Origin: Alphaproteobacteria bacterium
GTDB taxonomy: Bacteria; Pseudomonadota; Alphaproteobacteria; CAAHEQ01; UBA3637
DNA: 64,000 nt
Reading direction: 5' to 3'
NCBI GenBank assembly: GCA_017466695.1
Contig: JAFTTR010000017.1
Location: 62,001-126,000, forward strand
A program made the translations under genes and the position numbers. The notes under the pieces were generated by a model. The model was given only the letters and a program-made list of their open reading frames with translations, did not search any database and had not been told where the DNA came from. This document shows positions 1 to 8,059 of this stretch, piece by piece; position 1 is the stretch's first letter, and each line of letters starts with the position of its first letter.

Positions 1-516
1 AACATCACACAAGCCATGAATATTTTGCAATTTTAAGTAATCCCCTCTTCGAACATGTAATGAAACACTGTTCCTTGATAAAATTTGCTCTAAAATTTTT
101 TTGTTTTCTAAGTTTATTTCATTTTTAGGTGTAAAATCTTTCAACAGTTTTTCTCTGATAGGTTCATAATATTGTGCACACTGAAAAAATCCTTCAAATA
201 TACCTTCTTTTTCTTTTAAAAGATTAGGATTATATATATTTGTAGGATGTTCTATTATTTTTCGCAAACACGTTTTAACACCAAAAAGAGATAGAAACTT
301 ATTGTCTTTTTTATATTTTTTTGCTTGCTTTCTGGTTAATTTTTTGATTTGAATATCAAAAAATTCCAACTCATAATTACGATGAGTAACATTTTTACTA
401 TTTTTTGAATACTCAAACCAAGACAAATCATAATAGACATCATTTTCTAGGAGTTGTCCAAACGCATATTGGAACATTTGATTTCCAAGTCCCCCTAGTA
501 ATTTTACAATTTTCAT
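1..516 (-). CDS. Alpha-1,2-fucosyltransferase-like (GT11) protein, partial
   Basis: This reading frame starts at ATG 516 and is still open at the window edge, so the first 172 residues are visible. The N-terminus MKIVKLLGGLGNQMFQYAFG carries the GGLGNQMFQYA motif of GT11 fucosyltransferases. Residues 154-160 (HVRRGDY) are the conserved GDP-fucose-binding HxRRxDY motif. The family transfers L-fucose from GDP-fucose to a galactose or related acceptor in the cytoplasm while surface glycan repeat units are built. It is the last visible gene of the minus-strand glycan operon, 26 nt after the preceding GT2 gene. The family call is firm; the acceptor sugar is unknown, and related enzymes make other alpha-1,2 or alpha-1,3 links. 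Confidence 0.9.
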   Translation of the reverse strand, partial: MKIVKLLGGLGNQMFQYAFGQLLENDVYYDLSWFEYSKNSKNVTHRNYELEFFDIQIKKLTRKQAKKYKKDNKFLSLFGVKTCLRKIIEHPTNIYNPNLLKEKEGIFEGFFQCAQYYEPIREKLLKDFTPKNEINLENKKILEQILSRNSVSLHVRRGDYLKLQNIHGLCDV

Positions 517-542
517 AACTAAAACCTTAAGTTAATTATTCA

Positions 543-1607
543 CTAAAAAAAACGTATCCCACAAAAATAATATTTCTTTTTCTTGTTTTTTTCACGTATT
601 TTTAGAATTGTCAATTTGTTGAACAGTTTTATTCTTGTGGTGTTTTCCAAGTATTTAGAAAGGAATTTTTGAGGAGTATTTAAAAGTTTAATAACTTTTT
701 TCCATTCTTCATCAAAAAGATTTTCTTTTAACAATCCTTGTTGATTTGCTTTTTTAAATTCATTATAAAATGTTTTAAAAAATTCTTCTTTAAATTCATA
801 AGCGACTCTTTTAAGATTCCAATGATACGTGTCAAATTTTAAACGCCAAAGCAAAGGAATATAGTCTTCCATTTTACGTTCTTTTAAAAAGCGTTCCATT
901 TCATCATATTCATCTTTAACACAAAATATTTTTGCTTTATTATTGATTGAAGAGGATTCATTATCTTGACGATAGTGAAGATATGCCTTTTCTGTCAAAT
1001 AGATTTTTTTTGCTGTTGCCCAAATTTTAAAAGCAAAAGAAGTATCTTGATAAGAAGCACCAGCTGTTTCAAGAAGTCTTAAATTATTTTTTGTGATAAA
1101 ATCTCTTTTATAAATTGCCGACCAAATACAAGGCATAACTTTAAAGATATTAAAATCTTTTTGAGGTTCAATAACTTTTCCATAATAATCTTGTGGAAAT
1201 AATGATTTAATTTTGTTGAGGTGTGGTTTAGTTGACCAATAGAAGTGAAAATTACTTTTCACAACATCAACATTGTGTGTTGTTGCAAGGTTATATAATT
1301 CTTCAAACATATTAGGTTCAATAAAATCATCCGATTCCACAATACCAATATATTCACCAGTTGCAACTTTTAACCCATGATTAACAGCTTTTCCATACCC
1401 ACCATTTTCTTGATGAATTGCAATTACACGTGAATCTTTTTTTGCATATTCATCCACGATAGCTGGACAATTGTCTTTTGAACCATCATCAACAAGGATG
1501 ATTTCAATTTCTTTAAGTGTCTGTGCTAAAATACTGTCCACACATTCATGAATATATTTTTCCACACCATAAATTGGTACAATAATTGATACTTTTGCTT
1601 GTGTCAT
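543..1607 (-). CDS. GT2 family glycosyltransferase
   Basis: A 354-residue GT-A fold glycosyltransferase. The N-terminal 110 residues hold the GT2 signatures: KVSIIVPIYGVEKYI, LVDDGS near residue 40 and the metal-binding region VESDDFIEP near residue 92. It presumably transfers a nucleotide-activated sugar to a lipid-linked glycan at the inner face of the membrane. Its first 300 bases are nearly identical to those of the other GT2 gene at 5196-6311, while the C-terminal halves differ. The acceptor- and donor-specific part is therefore unique to this copy. The C-terminus is strongly basic and aromatic (KKKKYYFCGIRFF), which could aid membrane contact. Its start overlaps the preceding acyltransferase stop by 4 nt (ATGA). 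Confidence 0.9.
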   Translation of the reverse strand: MTQAKVSIIVPIYGVEKYIHECVDSILAQTLKEIEIILVDDGSKDNCPAIVDEYAKKDSRVIAIHQENGGYGKAVNHGLKVATGEYIGIVESDDFIEPNMFEELYNLATTHNVDVVKSNFHFYWSTKPHLNKIKSLFPQDYYGKVIEPQKDFNIFKVMPCIWSAIYKRDFITKNNLRLLETAGASYQDTSFAFKIWATAKKIYLTEKAYLHYRQDNESSSINNKAKIFCVKDEYDEMERFLKERKMEDYIPLLWRLKFDTYHWNLKRVAYEFKEEFFKTFYNEFKKANQQGLLKENLFDEEWKKVIKLLNTPQKFLSKYLENTTRIKLFNKLTILKIREKNKKKKYYFCGIRFF

Positions 1608-2329
1608 TTTGATTCCCTATTATAAATTGATGCGTTTTCACGTAGCCATTTTATTTTTTCTTTTATTTTTTTTGCTGGATTTCCTGCATATATGCAATTT
1701 TTTTCGTTATGATTTTTATTTAATAATGAATTCGCTCCCAAAATACTATTATCGGGAAGAACAGCTTTTTTTAGAATTAAACATCTTCTACCTATCCAGC
1801 AATGATTACCAATCATAATTTCACATATATTATTTACAACATTTCCTTTTTCATCTAAAATAGCATGACCATCTGTTCTAATTTCAATATCATTACTAAA
1901 CATGCAATCATCCCCTATATCTAAGATTGCATTATCTTCATTAATAAAAATGCTGGTTTTTTCTGAAGAAAAATTATTTCCTATTCTTATTTGTCGATTA
2001 TGATTTCTCCACTTGCAAGAAATTTCTAATTCTATGGTATATGGTGAAGAACCCAATTCTATTAAATTATTATCTCCTACTAAATCGATTTTTGATTTTA
2101 CAAAGTTTGGTAGGGGAGTATGAAAAATAACCTTATTATTGTTCCCATGAATCCTTATATCAACATTATTAATTGTTTTTACTTCTTTTTTGTTGTTTTT
2201 ATACACCAATATAATTTTGTTATCATATCCTTTGATTTTAGGCAGCGTATTGTATTTTTTTCTAAACTCTTTCCTCTTTTGTTTATTAAAAATAAAAGAA
2301 GCCATAATTTGAATGATAAGTTTATTCAT
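1604..2329 (-). CDS. Left-handed beta-helix (hexapeptide) acyltransferase
   Basis: A 241-residue protein of the WbbJ/LacA-type hexapeptide-repeat acyltransferases. Hexapeptide-like turns run from about residue 65 to 215 (VDIRIHGNNNKV, LVGDNNLIEL, MIGNHCWIGRRC, DNSILGANSLL). It ends in the usual YAGNPAKKIKEK tail. The expected role is O-acetylation or other acylation of a sugar in the surface glycan, with acetyl-CoA as donor. The first 25 residues are hydrophobic and then basic (FIFNKQKRKEFRKKY), closely resembling the N-terminus of LicD in the same operon. It is translationally coupled to the downstream GT2 gene by a 4-nt overlap. The substrate cannot be read from the sequence. Confidence 0.85.
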   Translation of the reverse strand: MNKLIIQIMASFIFNKQKRKEFRKKYNTLPKIKGYDNKIILVYKNNKKEVKTINNVDIRIHGNNNKVIFHTPLPNFVKSKIDLVGDNNLIELGSSPYTIELEISCKWRNHNRQIRIGNNFSSEKTSIFINEDNAILDIGDDCMFSNDIEIRTDGHAILDEKGNVVNNICEIMIGNHCWIGRRCLILKKAVLPDNSILGANSLLNKNHNEKNCIYAGNPAKKIKEKIKWLRENASIYNRESK

Positions 2330-2335
2330 ATTAAT

Positions 2336-2797
2336 TCATCCTTTTATTTCTATATTTTGTGGAAAATGATTATCTACTGTATTTTGTAATTTTTGATAAT
2401 TGTTATAAATACGTTTTTTTAAAGAAGAAGAACTAACACCATCTCCATATGGAAAATATACCACTGTCACACCATGTTCTTCCAAATAATCATATTTTCC
2501 AGTCCAATCATCACCTACAACAAATATATCAAAATTTAATTTTTTGACCTTATCTGAGTGATCCAATGATTTCTGAGGAATTACAATATCTGGATATTTT
2601 AAAGCTTTTACAAGAGCAATTCTTTCTTCAAATGGGATAATCGGTTGAGATTTATATGAAGCCACTAGCTCATCTGTATTCACACCAACAATAAGAATAT
2701 CACCTAAAGCTCTAGCATACTCAATCATCTTTAAATGATTAGCGTGAAGCATATCAAATGTGCCAGAAGTATACACAACAATCTTATTTTTAATCAT
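2336..2797 (-). CDS. Cytidylyltransferase-like protein (TagD/GCT family)
   Basis: A 153-residue nucleotidyltransferase of the HIGH superfamily. YTSGTFDMLHANHLKMIEYA (residues 9-28) is the GxFDxxHxGH-type nucleotide-binding site, although the second motif position reads HANH. Residues ISSTxxR-type are represented by GVSSSSLKKRI near residue 122. Family members such as glycerol-3-phosphate cytidylyltransferase couple CTP to a small phosphorylated alcohol. The gene overlaps the upstream aminotransferase by 8 nt and shares an operon with LicD. It probably makes the CDP-activated group that LicD transfers. The actual substrate (glycerol phosphate, an aminoalcohol phosphate or an aminophosphonate) is not determined by sequence alone. 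Confidence 0.82.
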   Translation of the reverse strand: MIKNKIVVYTSGTFDMLHANHLKMIEYARALGDILIVGVNTDELVASYKSQPIIPFEERIALVKALKYPDIVIPQKSLDHSDKVKKLNFDIFVVGDDWTGKYDYLEEHGVTVVYFPYGDGVSSSSLKKRIYNNYQKLQNTVDNHFPQNIEIKG

Positions 2798-3878
2798 TTT
2801 TCTTTTCCCTTAACTTATTAGATATTTCTTTCATTTTTTCAATTAAGAAATCAATGTCTTGCATGAACAAGTTCCCAACATGGGAAACTCGTAAAAGTTT
2901 ATCTTTTAAATCACCACCACATGGATTTACAAAAATACGATATTTATTTTGTAGTTCGATAAAAACATCATAAGCACTAATATCAGTAAATATGACAGGT
3001 GTTAACATATTTGATAATTTATAAGTATCAGGTATCTGAAAACCTAATTGAATTATCTTTTCTCTAAAATAAAAACATCTATCTTCAATTCGTTTTAACC
3101 AGTTTTCTTTTCCTGTACTAGATATTAATTTTAACATTTCCCTAAGTTCATACATGATATACACTGCAGGGGTATAAGGAGTTTGACCCCTTGTGATATT
3201 GGAAAGATAATCTTTAAAATTAAAATAAGATGAACCCAAAATATTGTTTGACAGTACTTTCTCTTTCATCCTCTTGCTAAAAGCAACAAAAGATAAGCCA
3301 GGAGATAAAGATAAACCTTTTTGTGATGAAAATATTGTAACATCTATACCATATTTATCCATTTCATAGTTATCAGCTAAAAAAGTACTTATCGCATCTA
3401 CAATGAAATACATTTGATTTTTTTTGCAAAAATCAGCTAACATATTAATATCATAAAGTTGACCTGTAGAAGTTTCATGTAAATTGACAATTAATGATGT
3501 ATATCCTCTTTTTTCATATGGCATCAGATGATTTTTAGTCAATTGTTCATTCCATTTTAAATTTATGCTATCAAAAGGTATATTATGCCAAGCCAATAAT
3601 TGGCAAAAGCGCTGACCAAAACTACCACCATTTATAACCAACACTTTATCTGTTTGAGATAAACAGTTTTCAATAGATGCTTCCATTGCTGCTGTTCCTG
3701 ATGCTGTTAGATAAATTATGTTATTGTTATACTCGGTTCCTAATAAGTCAGCCAACAACTGCATACAATTTCTTACCATACTTCCATATTCTTCTGTTCT
3801 AAAATATGGAAATCCATTTTGGTATACCGCCATTGTTTCTGGGAATGCTTCTACAGGGCCAACTGTAAATAATTTCAT
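2790..3878 (-). CDS. Class V aminotransferase (AEP/alanine-glyoxylate type)
   Basis: A PLP-dependent fold type I aminotransferase of 362 residues. The start is placed at ATG 3878 because GAGGTG sits 4 nt upstream and the product then begins MKLFTVGPVEAFPE, as in the family; the longer frame to 3914 adds a low-complexity leader. TASGTAAMEA is the cofactor phosphate-binding loop, VDAISTF holds the Asp that contacts the pyridine nitrogen, and SSQKGLSLSPGL holds the Schiff-base lysine. Relatives include 2-aminoethylphosphonate and alanine-glyoxylate transaminases. Its overlap with the nucleotidylyltransferase gene and its position next to LicD suggest it makes the amino group of a CDP-activated decoration. 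Substrate assignment is inference. Confidence 0.85.
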   Translation of the reverse strand: MKLFTVGPVEAFPETMAVYQNGFPYFRTEEYGSMVRNCMQLLADLLGTEYNNNIIYLTASGTAAMEASIENCLSQTDKVLVINGGSFGQRFCQLLAWHNIPFDSINLKWNEQLTKNHLMPYEKRGYTSLIVNLHETSTGQLYDINMLADFCKKNQMYFIVDAISTFLADNYEMDKYGIDVTIFSSQKGLSLSPGLSFVAFSKRMKEKVLSNNILGSSYFNFKDYLSNITRGQTPYTPAVYIMYELREMLKLISSTGKENWLKRIEDRCFYFREKIIQLGFQIPDTYKLSNMLTPVIFTDISAYDVFIELQNKYRIFVNPCGGDLKDKLLRVSHVGNLFMQDIDFLIEKMKEISNKLREKKND

Positions 3879-3900
3879 TTTCACCTCACAATTAAAAAAT

Positions 3901-4884
3901 TTATTTTTTTTCATTGTATGAACATAAATTTTCTAAATCATTAGTATTCAATTCAGAAAACGATAAATGGGAATTATATATTTCTGGAACATAATAATCC
4001 CCATAATAATCATACAGAATTTTTTTATACTTATTTGGAACAAAAAAATTATGTCCTTCAAAATTAAGTTCAATCAATGGGAAAATATCATTAATATCAA
4101 AGACAATTGGTTTTGAATTAATTGTTTCAGTGCCTAAAAAAATATTTTTACATTTTTGATGCGAAATAAGTTTTTTTTGCTCTTCATTCATTTCGTTTTC
4201 TACATTAACAAATCCTTTTAAAGATAATTCATTTTTTTTATATGACTTAATTTTGTTTGAATAAATGATAGAAATAATTTCTTTTGCTTTTTCACTTGTT
4301 ATACCATCATTTAAGTAATAATAAGGAAAGATATCATTTGCAAAATATAATTTATCCTGTTTTTCCCAATTAAAAAAAGCAATCCATTCTCTTTCGGTTT
4401 GTGGAACAAATTTTTTATGTAAACATTTTCCAATGTGGGATGGTATTTTTTTAAAAATAAAGTTTTTTTCTTCTTTTTGAATAACCTCTTGAAATTTTAT
4501 ATAATCATCATACAGCATTGCTACATCAACATCATCATCCCAAGGAATAAAACCTTTATGACGAACAGAACCTAACAATGTACCAAAATCTAACCAATAA
4601 GAAATGTTATGCTTTCTACAAATTGCATCTATTTCTATTAAAATATCTAGATTTAAGAGTTGAACAGTTCTAAAAAGCCCTTTAGCTGGAGGCAATTTTG
4701 TAATATCAGTTGTGCTTTTAATTAAATTTTCAATATAATTAATTTTTTCATTTAACTCTTTTATTTCATAACATAAATTTTTTAATTCCATTTTTTTATT
4801 TTTTAGATATTTTTTTCTAAAATGATGTCTATTTTTTTTCTTAAAAATAAAACAAGAAATTAAATTAACGAATATTTTTTTCAT
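3901..4884 (-). CDS. LicD family phosphotransferase
   Basis: A 327-residue LicD-family protein. The diagnostic block is near residues 90-125: YWLDFGTLLGSVRHKGFIPW followed directly by DDDVD, with the acidic residues that bind metal in this nucleotidyltransferase-fold family. LicD enzymes move phosphocholine or a comparable CDP-activated group onto a cell-surface sugar. The N-terminal 60 residues are hydrophobic, then very basic, then predicted coiled coil, and resemble the start of the acyltransferase at 1604-2329. Directly downstream are the aminotransferase and nucleotidylyltransferase that could supply its donor. No choline kinase gene is visible, so phosphocholine itself is not the safest guess. 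Confidence 0.9.
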   Translation of the reverse strand: MKKIFVNLISCFIFKKKNRHHFRKKYLKNKKMELKNLCYEIKELNEKINYIENLIKSTTDITKLPPAKGLFRTVQLLNLDILIEIDAICRKHNISYWLDFGTLLGSVRHKGFIPWDDDVDVAMLYDDYIKFQEVIQKEEKNFIFKKIPSHIGKCLHKKFVPQTEREWIAFFNWEKQDKLYFANDIFPYYYLNDGITSEKAKEIISIIYSNKIKSYKKNELSLKGFVNVENEMNEEQKKLISHQKCKNIFLGTETINSKPIVFDINDIFPLIELNFEGHNFFVPNKYKKILYDYYGDYYVPEIYNSHLSFSELNTNDLENLCSYNEKK

Positions 4885-4890
4885 TACTGA

Positions 4891-5184
4891 CTAACCCTTA
4901 TATTTAAACAATGAATTCCACATAAATAAATTTTTAATAGCTTTATATGGTTTATCTTCAAGAATCCAATCTACAACAGTCACTCTAGACGGATATAAAT
5001 CTGAAATACGCTGTGCAACTTTCAACGTTCTATTTTTATCATAGGTTCCAAAACCATTTTGTAAAATAAAAAAATGAACGTCTGGAGGGGTCATTTCCAA
5101 ATAATTTGGCAAACTTATTTCTAAAGATTCATAATCTTCACAACTTAAAATAACAATAGCCGTTTTTGATAAGATATTATTCAC
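4891..5184 (-). pseudogene. Truncated glycosyltransferase fragment
   Basis: The product is only 97 residues from a GTG start with a good AGGAGA site 6 nt upstream. It opens like a GT-A glycosyltransferase (TAIVILSCEDYESLEISLPN, then FFILQNGFG), but the frame stops at residue 97, before any DxD motif or acceptor domain. Full-length relatives would be around 250-300 residues. Only 6 nt separate the stop from the LicD start, so the missing part is not simply in another frame downstream. I read it as the N-terminal remnant of a glycosyltransferase left by recombination within the glycan locus. A functional short protein is possible but less likely. Confidence 0.6.
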
Positions 5185-5195
5185 AAATTCTCCTA

Positions 5196-6311
5196 CTACA
5201 ATTTAATTTTAATTAATGCTGGTCTATGGTCAAAGTTTTTACTCACTTGAATACCTAATAATTGAATACAAAAAATATCTTTTTTTGTATTTATAGAGAA
5301 AAAAAAGCGTCTTATAGTTTTCAATCTAAAATATCTTTTGTACTTATAAAAAATAAGCCAAACCAATTTACCAGTTGAAATTCGTTTTAAAAATTCATGC
5401 TCTTTTTTCTCAAAAAACTTATTTGTTTGAACAATACTCTGCGGCAAACCATTTACCCAATTTAAAAGTATATTTTTAACTCTTTTCAAATGATTAATGC
5501 CGCCCCTCATATCTATGATAATATGCATATAAGCTATTTCTCTTTTAATCAAAAAAGCCCACACATCATCTGTAATATTTGATTGTGTTTTTAACCACTT
5601 ATGAATCTCCATTGAACGATTATAAGGTATCATTGCATCTTTTAAATCAAGAGATTCATTTAAATTAAACTTCCTATATGTATACAAAATATCTGAAATA
5701 AAAGAAATTCTCTGAGAAAGTATTAGAGTTTGAACTTGAAATAAATTATCTTGCCAAGCTGCTCCAGGGATTTCATTCATAAAAATTTTATGCTCTTTTA
5801 TTAAATCTTTTTTGTAGATACAAGACCAAATACTCGGGTGAAAATATAAAAGAGTTGGTATTTCATTTATAGAACAAGGAAATTTCGCATTTTTTAATTT
5901 TTTTTCCATCTGTGAAGAAATTTTTTGATTGTTTTCAATAAACCAACTGAAAAAATTACATTTTATTATATCTGCATTTATTCGCTTAGCTTCCACATAT
6001 AATTTTTCATACATATTAGGTTCAATAAAATCATCCGATTCCACAATACCAATATATTCACCAGTTGCAACTTTTAACCCATGATTAACAGCTTTTCCAT
6101 ACCCACCATTTTCTTGATGAATTGCAATTATACGTGAATCTTTTTTTACATATTCATCCACGATAGCTGGACAATTATCTTTTGAACCATCATCTACGAG
6201 AATGATTTCGATTTCTTTAAGTGTCTGTGCTAAAATACTATCCACACATTGATGGATATATTTTTCTACTCCATAAATTGGTACAATAATTGATACTTTT
6301 GGTTGACTCAT
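5196..6311 (-). CDS. GT2 family glycosyltransferase
   Basis: A 371-residue GT2 enzyme. The start is set at ATG 6311 (MSQPKVSIIVPIYG) because AGGAGAG lies 6 nt upstream; the longer frame to 6335 runs back into glf. Motifs are LVDDGS and VESDDFIEPNMYE. The first 100 residues are almost the same as in the GT2 gene at 543-1607, even at the DNA level, whereas residues beyond 110 are unrelated or very diverged. This points to a modular exchange of the acceptor half. It sits 1 nt after the glf stop, so translation is probably coupled. Acceptor and donor are unknown. Confidence 0.9.
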   Translation of the reverse strand: MSQPKVSIIVPIYGVEKYIHQCVDSILAQTLKEIEIILVDDGSKDNCPAIVDEYVKKDSRIIAIHQENGGYGKAVNHGLKVATGEYIGIVESDDFIEPNMYEKLYVEAKRINADIIKCNFFSWFIENNQKISSQMEKKLKNAKFPCSINEIPTLLYFHPSIWSCIYKKDLIKEHKIFMNEIPGAAWQDNLFQVQTLILSQRISFISDILYTYRKFNLNESLDLKDAMIPYNRSMEIHKWLKTQSNITDDVWAFLIKREIAYMHIIIDMRGGINHLKRVKNILLNWVNGLPQSIVQTNKFFEKKEHEFLKRISTGKLVWLIFYKYKRYFRLKTIRRFFFSINTKKDIFCIQLLGIQVSKNFDHRPALIKIKL

Positions 6312-6312
6312 C

Positions 6313-7422
6313 TTACACTCTCCTGACCTCATCAAAAAGTTCTAAAGCTCGATTAATTGCTTTATCCATATCATAATATTTGTAATCACCCAACCGACCG
6401 AGGAAATAGACATTTTTTAGCTCTTTTGCTTTGTTTAAATATTGCGTATATAATTCAGCGCTTTTTTCATTTGGAATTGGGTAATAACGTTCGTTTTTTC
6501 CACGTTCAAAAAATTCAGAATATTCTTTTGCTATCACCGTCTTAGGTGATTTGTTATCAAGGTAATATTTATATTCATGAATACGTGTGAAATCATAATT
6601 ACATGGATAATTCACGCAGGCATTTGATTGATAATATTCTTTATCATATTCTTCAAACTTAAAATGAACACTTCGATAAGGTAACTCACCAAATTCATAG
6701 TTAAAAAATTCATCAATCGGCCCTGTGTAAAAAACCCTATCAAATTGTTCTGATACATCTTCATAACGTGTGTTTAACCGAAGTTCAATATTTGGATGAT
6801 TTATCATATTTTTAACAAGCTCAGTGTATCCATTCAAAGGAATACCTTGATATTTATCTTGAAAATATCGTGGATCACAACTCAAATAAACAGGAACTCT
6901 TGCCGTTACGGCTCCATCAACTTCATTGGGTGAAACACCCCATTGTTTTGTGGTATAGTGTAAAAAAACTTTTTCATATACATAATTGGCAAGAAATTTT
7001 AAATCTTCATCTTCTTGTTTTTGAAACTCTAAAATAGGTACTTTTTTATTATATTCAAAACGGGATAATAATTTTTCTTCCATCCTTTGTGCAAGCGTAT
7101 GGGGAAACACATCATAAAGCGTTCTAAAATTAAAGGGAATATTCGTTTCAACCCCATCTATCAAAGCAATCACTTTATGCATATATGTATTAAATTTTGA
7201 AAATCGTGTTACAAATTGCCAAACATTTTCTAAATTCGTATGAAAAATATGAGATCCATATTTATGAATCATAATCCCATTTTTATCTTCATAATCAAAA
7301 GCATTCCCTGCAATATGAGCCTTAGCATCAATAATTACAACTTTTTGATTTAATTCTTCAGCAATTTTTCTTGCCATAGTGGCTCCTGAAAAACCACACC
7401 CTACGACTAAATTTGTTGTCAT
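6313..7422 (-). CDS. glf: UDP-galactopyranose mutase
   Basis: A flavoenzyme of 369 residues that interconverts UDP-galactopyranose and UDP-galactofuranose, the donor for galactofuranose in surface polysaccharides. The N-terminal dinucleotide-binding motif VVGCGFSGATMARKIAEE is followed by GSHIFHTN near residue 60. Conserved C-terminal blocks include FTRIHEYKYY and YPIPNEKSAELY, then LGRLGDYKYYDMD. The start at ATG 7422 is preferred because AGGGGT lies 5-6 nt upstream and the protein then begins at the Rossmann strand. It follows the recombinase-like gene by 13 nt and is the first biosynthetic gene of the operon. One or both GT2 enzymes may therefore use UDP-Galf. Confidence 0.95.
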   Translation of the reverse strand: MTTNLVVGCGFSGATMARKIAEELNQKVVIIDAKAHIAGNAFDYEDKNGIMIHKYGSHIFHTNLENVWQFVTRFSKFNTYMHKVIALIDGVETNIPFNFRTLYDVFPHTLAQRMEEKLLSRFEYNKKVPILEFQKQEDEDLKFLANYVYEKVFLHYTTKQWGVSPNEVDGAVTARVPVYLSCDPRYFQDKYQGIPLNGYTELVKNMINHPNIELRLNTRYEDVSEQFDRVFYTGPIDEFFNYEFGELPYRSVHFKFEEYDKEYYQSNACVNYPCNYDFTRIHEYKYYLDNKSPKTVIAKEYSEFFERGKNERYYPIPNEKSAELYTQYLNKAKELKNVYFLGRLGDYKYYDMDKAINRALELFDEVRRV

Positions 7423-7435
7423 TCTTACCCCTTTT

Positions 7436-8008
7436 TCACCTCGACCCATTTTGGCGTTCAAAATTAAAAATGGTGCGAGAAGTTACACCGACTGTTTTGG
7501 CAATTTGAGATTTCGAAACACCGTTTTTAAGCGATTGAAAAATAAAATCTTTATGCACCTCGCACAGAGATGGCTTTTTATTCTTCGAGCCTATGTGCCG
7601 ACCAACTTTTTCACCATTTTCTCTCTTTTTTTGAATTGTGTTTTTTATTACAAACGAGTGACACATTTTTTTGATATCTATGGCAATTTCCATTCCTTTT
7701 ATAAGGGTTTCACTCTTTTCCCCTTCAAAAAACTCATATCCCTCTGTAACACAAACAATATTCAACCCTTGTTTTGTAAACGCTTTTAAAACAGATTTTA
7801 TCTCCTCAAGTGAAGAACCTAAATCAAACACATTCGAAACAAAAAATATACTTCCCTCCCCTCTCTTTTGCCCTGATGAAAGAAATCTCCTTTTATCCGT
7901 ATAACAAATTTGAATATCATCTTGTTGAAAATTATATTTTTTCAATAAGTTGTTTTTTTCTTCTAAAGACAATTTTTTCAAACCGTTATCAAAATAAACC
8001 TTTTTCAT
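7436..8008 (-). CDS. Degenerate serine recombinase-like HTH protein
   Basis: A 190-residue protein with the outline of a resolvase/invertase. Residues 52-92 (GSIFFVSNVFDLGSSLEEIK and on to CVTEGYEF) match the catalytic core strand and helix, and residues 128-186 match the C-terminal linker (GEKVGRHIGSKNK) and Hin-like helix-turn-helix (GVSKSQIAKTVGVTSRTIFN). The catalytic residues look lost. Where active enzymes read YxRVST, this one reads YFDNGL, and the usual LDRLGRS reads VFDLGSS. It may have become a DNA-binding regulator. It is the first gene of the glycan operon and lies just downstream of an inverted-repeat-flanked promoter. The loss of catalysis is inferred by eye alignment. Confidence 0.65.
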   Translation of the reverse strand: MKKVYFDNGLKKLSLEEKNNLLKKYNFQQDDIQICYTDKRRFLSSGQKRGEGSIFFVSNVFDLGSSLEEIKSVLKAFTKQGLNIVCVTEGYEFFEGEKSETLIKGMEIAIDIKKMCHSFVIKNTIQKKRENGEKVGRHIGSKNKKPSLCEVHKDFIFQSLKNGVSKSQIAKTVGVTSRTIFNFERQNGSR

Positions 8009-8023
8009 CTTTTCTTTTCAATT

Positions 8024-8049
8024 TTTAAAAGTGTGTAATTTTAAGGGTC
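8024..8049. repeat. Left inverted repeat of candidate invertible promoter
   Basis: A 26-bp sequence whose core is gtgtaattttaagggtc, preceded by tttaaaagt. Its reverse complement recurs at 8174-8199 with 3 mismatches in 26 positions, only one of them inside the 17-bp core. It lies just downstream of the predicted transcription start of the glycan operon. It could be a recombination site or an operator. Confidence 0.8.
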
Positions 8050-8059
8050 ATTAAATTTG

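Noticed and set aside
2336-3878. A full phosphonate biosynthesis pathway
   Set aside because: No phosphoenolpyruvate mutase or phosphonopyruvate decarboxylase gene is in the window, so only a late activation and transfer cassette can be proposed.
7379-7789. Plus-strand open frame of 136 codons opposite glf and the recombinase-like gene
   Set aside because: It has no ribosome site or family resemblance, and it overlaps two well-supported genes on the other strand.
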